Below are positions 7,701 through 8,347 of a DNA stretch of 8,347 bases, piece by piece. The notes under the pieces are model-generated. The model was given only the letters and a program-made list of their open reading frames with translations. It did no database searches and was not told where the DNA came from. This DNA comes from Acidobacteriota bacterium. GTDB lineage: Bacteria; Acidobacteriota; Terriglobia; Bryobacterales; Bryobacteraceae. Each line of letters starts with the position of its first letter. The first letter of the stretch is position 1. The translations under genes were made by a program, and so were the position numbers. The stretch spans positions 1-8,347 of the forward strand of contig JAPKYY010000497.1 of NCBI GenBank assembly GCA_026394095.1. Direction: 5' to 3'.

Positions 7701-8111
7701 CCGTCGGTACTGGTAGATCCGGTCTCAAAGCAGGCTGCCATCTACGACGACAAGGGCCGCCCGATCACGCCTGACAATCCAACCACCAGGGATCGCCGGC
7801 TGGTCATCTATGCCCTCGGCCTTGGCCCAACCAAAGGGACTCGAGTTGCAGCCGGGGCATTGTCACCAACAACCGTCCCAGCAGAAACGACCGATACAGT
7901 GAAAGTCTTCTTTGGCGACAAGCGCTACAGCCAGGCGGAGATGATCGTTGAGTGGAGCGGTCTCGTACCCGGGTTCGTCGGTCTCTACCAGATCAACATC
8001 TACGTCCCTGGGGACCGCCTTCGCGGGGACAATCTGGATGTGACGATCCGGGTTGGCACGGTCGAGAACCGGTTCATCGATTCGGTAAAACCGCTGGTGT
8101 CGGTCGAGTAG
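4797..8111 (+). CDS. Exported double beta-propeller (YVTN-repeat) protein with Solibacter-type C-terminal domain
   Basis: This 1104-residue protein begins with a signal peptide (MLRILIFFAIAFVSFG). Residues ~22-362 form a first propeller region with WD-like blades (DGKSLYVACHNSATVNVIDL; SPDGRTLYSAF; SPDGANIFAIS). Residues ~366-532 look Ig-like, split by a glycine-rich stretch (~408-460). Residues ~533-860 form a second propeller region with a canonical YVTN blade (NDGSTLYVANSSSEYISVID, then PGTNRVIGRL). Residues ~866-1100 match the pattern I recall for TIGR03437, the Solibacter uncharacterized C-terminal domain: LPAGGIVSIFGRNLGN, FSTSAGQINVQIPFE, LVIYALGLGPTKG, GFVGLYQINIYVPG. YVTN propellers usually mediate binding at the cell surface or in the periplasm; no catalytic motif, sortase motif or clear membrane anchor was seen, so the protein is probably periplasmic or secreted. 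The ligand is unknown. It lies 55 nt after the TolC-family gene and 11 nt before a lipoprotein gene. Start chosen for the signal peptide and AAGGG 7 nt upstream. Confidence 0.9.
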   Translation: MLRILIFFAIAFVSFGATFGTVTPLTGGVVDIVLDNARQRLYLVGVPDKIEVYSIPQRRFLTPIRTDSLPLSAAMSGDGKSLYVACHNSATVNVIDLEQLAVVNRISLPSRPEGIAVGGDGRVLITTIGTGVNNSQNTLLLYDPAITDARSLTALTLVPPTPASPGNTNTGQLIQANRSFLATSNDGRYVLGVNIPNGTSRAVFVYEVASATMLRSRTVNNISSVLSVAPNGTKFMAGLNLFDTDTLAVLGQQNLANAPYPIAAATNFNVQQNQGGSVFSPDGRTLYSAFNIAPTQNPPARANVGQLQISDADNLLIKMGIQMPENLSGKMVISPDGANIFAISESGFVTIPIGQLNRSPLASPERTALILANDQCGVTASQRRASVSVRNEGAGRLTATAQILTNVTGTAGVGGAGGPGGGAPGGGIVIIPGGGVGGAIGLPIGIPVGQVGQPAANTGVVNASPTVQNTNTADGPVINFGYNSTNQSLGSTAPTNFLVQSNEAVNIPALVRVFQNNRDAEAKGEIIPVEQGISVSEGLVDMVYDASRRRVYIANSGLNRVEVYDERTRTMLAPISVGQLPRSLALSNDGSTLYVANSSSEYISVIDPGTNRVIGRLTFPPLPVLANVALVYPSQIAATQRGLLVIMNNGSLWTSVGNQLIPRSNWNILGANNLAAPRTMAATPNGEYVIMQNGNGVVYLYDAVADDIVQSRQVFTGTQLQGYYGPITAGPRGSYYVVNGTVLNQSLTPISGTTAPGQTATATIPAVAAIGNNQFARFSMPVRANATAVVTALPAVEITNTDTGQALRRLTALEGPVATVVGTQRTNIDGRTMVVDAAGTNAYVITTSGLSIVSLDATVVTDRPTLSNGGTVSLGSYTTDLPAGGIVSIFGRNLGNTVVASTTPLPTILDGVCVTLNNTPLPLFSTSAGQINVQIPFERTPGQFQLIVRDTNKKIASAAQNIRVVRAAPSVLVDPVSKQAAIYDDKGRPITPDNPTTRDRRLVIYALGLGPTKGTRVAAGALSPTTVPAETTDTVKVFFGDKRYSQAEMIVEWSGLVPGFVGLYQINIYVPGDRLRGDNLDVTIRVGTVENRFIDSVKPLVSVE
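4875..5123 (+). repeat. First copy of a duplicated propeller segment (protein-level repeat)
   Basis: Residues 27-109 of the propeller protein align almost without gaps to residues 537-620. Matching landmarks are GGVVDIVLDNARQRLYL against EGLVDMVYDASRRRVYI, KIEVY against RVEVY, and KSLYVACHNSATVNVIDL against STLYVANSSSEYISVIDP. The likeness is in the protein; the DNA copies have diverged, so it is an old duplication. Confidence 0.75.
6018..6176 (+). repeat. Glycine-rich low-complexity segment inside the propeller gene
   Basis: Residues ~408-460 are dominated by Gly with Ala, Pro, Val and Ile (GVGGAGGPGGGAPGGG, then IPGGGVGGAIGLPIGIPVG). The DNA carries a short direct repeat, CCGGGCGGAGG at 6051-6061 and 6066-6076, a plausible source of in-frame length variation by slippage. 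The segment interrupts an otherwise Ig-like stretch and probably forms a flexible exposed loop or linker. Confidence 0.75.
6405..6656 (+). repeat. Second copy of the duplicated propeller segment (protein-level repeat)
   Basis: This encodes residues 537-620, the opening blades of the second propeller region and the partner of residues 27-109. This copy keeps the more canonical YVTN form (LYVANSSSEYISVIDPGT). Confidence 0.75.
7392..8096 (+). other. Region encoding the Solibacter-type C-terminal domain (TIGR03437-like)
   Basis: Residues ~866-1100 carry the landmarks I associate with this domain, found at the C termini of many exported Acidobacteriota proteins: a GGIVSIFGRNL turn, an LDGVCVTLNN strand, PLFSTSAGQINVQIPFE and GFVGLYQINIYVPGD. 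Its function is not established. Its constant terminal position suggests a possible sorting or surface-attachment role, which is inference. Confidence 0.7.
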
Positions 8112-8122
8112 AGTCTCTCACT

Positions 8123-8347
8123 ATGTATAATTCTGTTGTGCGATTTGTAATTTGCTCTTTAGTATTGGCAGGCGTTCTTTTCCTCTCCGGCTGCGCCAAA
8201 GACATCAACAACAAGGAAGCCGTCAAAGAGGCGGTGATGAAACGTCTGACCACAGTTTCCGGCTTGAACATGTCAGGCATGGAAGTGGAAATTTCCAGTG
8301 TGTCCTTTCAGGGCGACAAGGCCGATGCGCAGGTCGCATTCAAGGGC
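8123..8347 (+). CDS. Small lipoprotein of unknown function (N-terminal 75 residues; runs off the window)
   Basis: From ATG at 8123 the frame is open for 75 codons to the right edge. Residues 1-23 (MYNSVVRFVICSLVLAGVLF, then LSG) are a lipoprotein signal peptide, with a textbook lipobox LSGC placing the lipidated cysteine at residue 24. The mature part starts AKDINNKEAVKEAVMKRL, an amphipathic and charged probable helix, followed by a beta-like stretch GMEVEISSVSFQGDKADAQV. That helix-then-strand pattern resembles small periplasmic alpha/beta lipoproteins, but I do not recognise the family. Position +2 is Ala rather than Asp, so nothing argues for inner-membrane retention by the E. coli rule. 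The gene starts 11 nt after the propeller stop codon with only a weak purine stretch upstream, which suggests co-transcription and perhaps translational coupling. The first ~60 nt are richer in A and T than the gene before it. Confidence 0.8.
   Translation, partial: MYNSVVRFVICSLVLAGVLFLSGCAKDINNKEAVKEAVMKRLTTVSGLNMSGMEVEISSVSFQGDKADAQVAFKG

Noticed and set aside
8074..8280. Minus-strand ORF across the propeller/lipoprotein junction
   Set aside because: It overlaps the end of one supported gene and the start of another; the plus-strand lipoprotein signal with its lipobox is much better evidence.

Overview
The window looks like a piece of an Acidobacteriota chromosome, most likely from the Solibacter/Bryobacter group. 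Two protein types point there. One is a very large Oar-like TonB-dependent receptor with an N-terminal carboxypeptidase-regulatory-like domain, a family greatly expanded in Acidobacteriota. The other is a secreted beta-propeller protein whose last ~235 residues read like the 'Solibacter uncharacterized C-terminal domain' (TIGR03437). Both assignments are recognition by eye, not search results. All four genes encode proteins of the cell envelope or beyond; there is no RNA gene, mobile element or CRISPR array.

Layout: (1) 3-3389, minus strand: Oar-like TonB-dependent receptor, complete at its N terminus and cut by the left window edge probably only a few residues before its C terminus. (2) 3390-3460: a compact divergent intergenic region with start signals for both directions. 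(3) 3461-4741, plus strand: a TolC-family outer-membrane efflux/secretion channel. (4) 4797-8111, plus strand: a 1104-residue exported protein made of two related YVTN-type beta-propeller regions, separated by an Ig-like stretch with a glycine-rich insertion, and ending in the Solibacter-type C-terminal domain. (5) 8123 to the right edge, plus strand: the first 75 residues of a small lipoprotein with a clear lipobox, 11 nt after the propeller gene.

The three plus-strand genes are close enough (55 and 11 nt gaps, no convincing terminator between them) to be one transcription unit: channel, secreted propeller protein, lipoprotein. The receptor diverges from them and may share their control region. 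No inner-membrane pump (RND, ABC, MFS) or periplasmic adaptor gene is present, so the TolC-like channel's partner is unknown. There is no strong evidence of a new defence or mobile system. The most interesting material is the internally duplicated propeller protein and its pairing with a stand-alone TolC channel.
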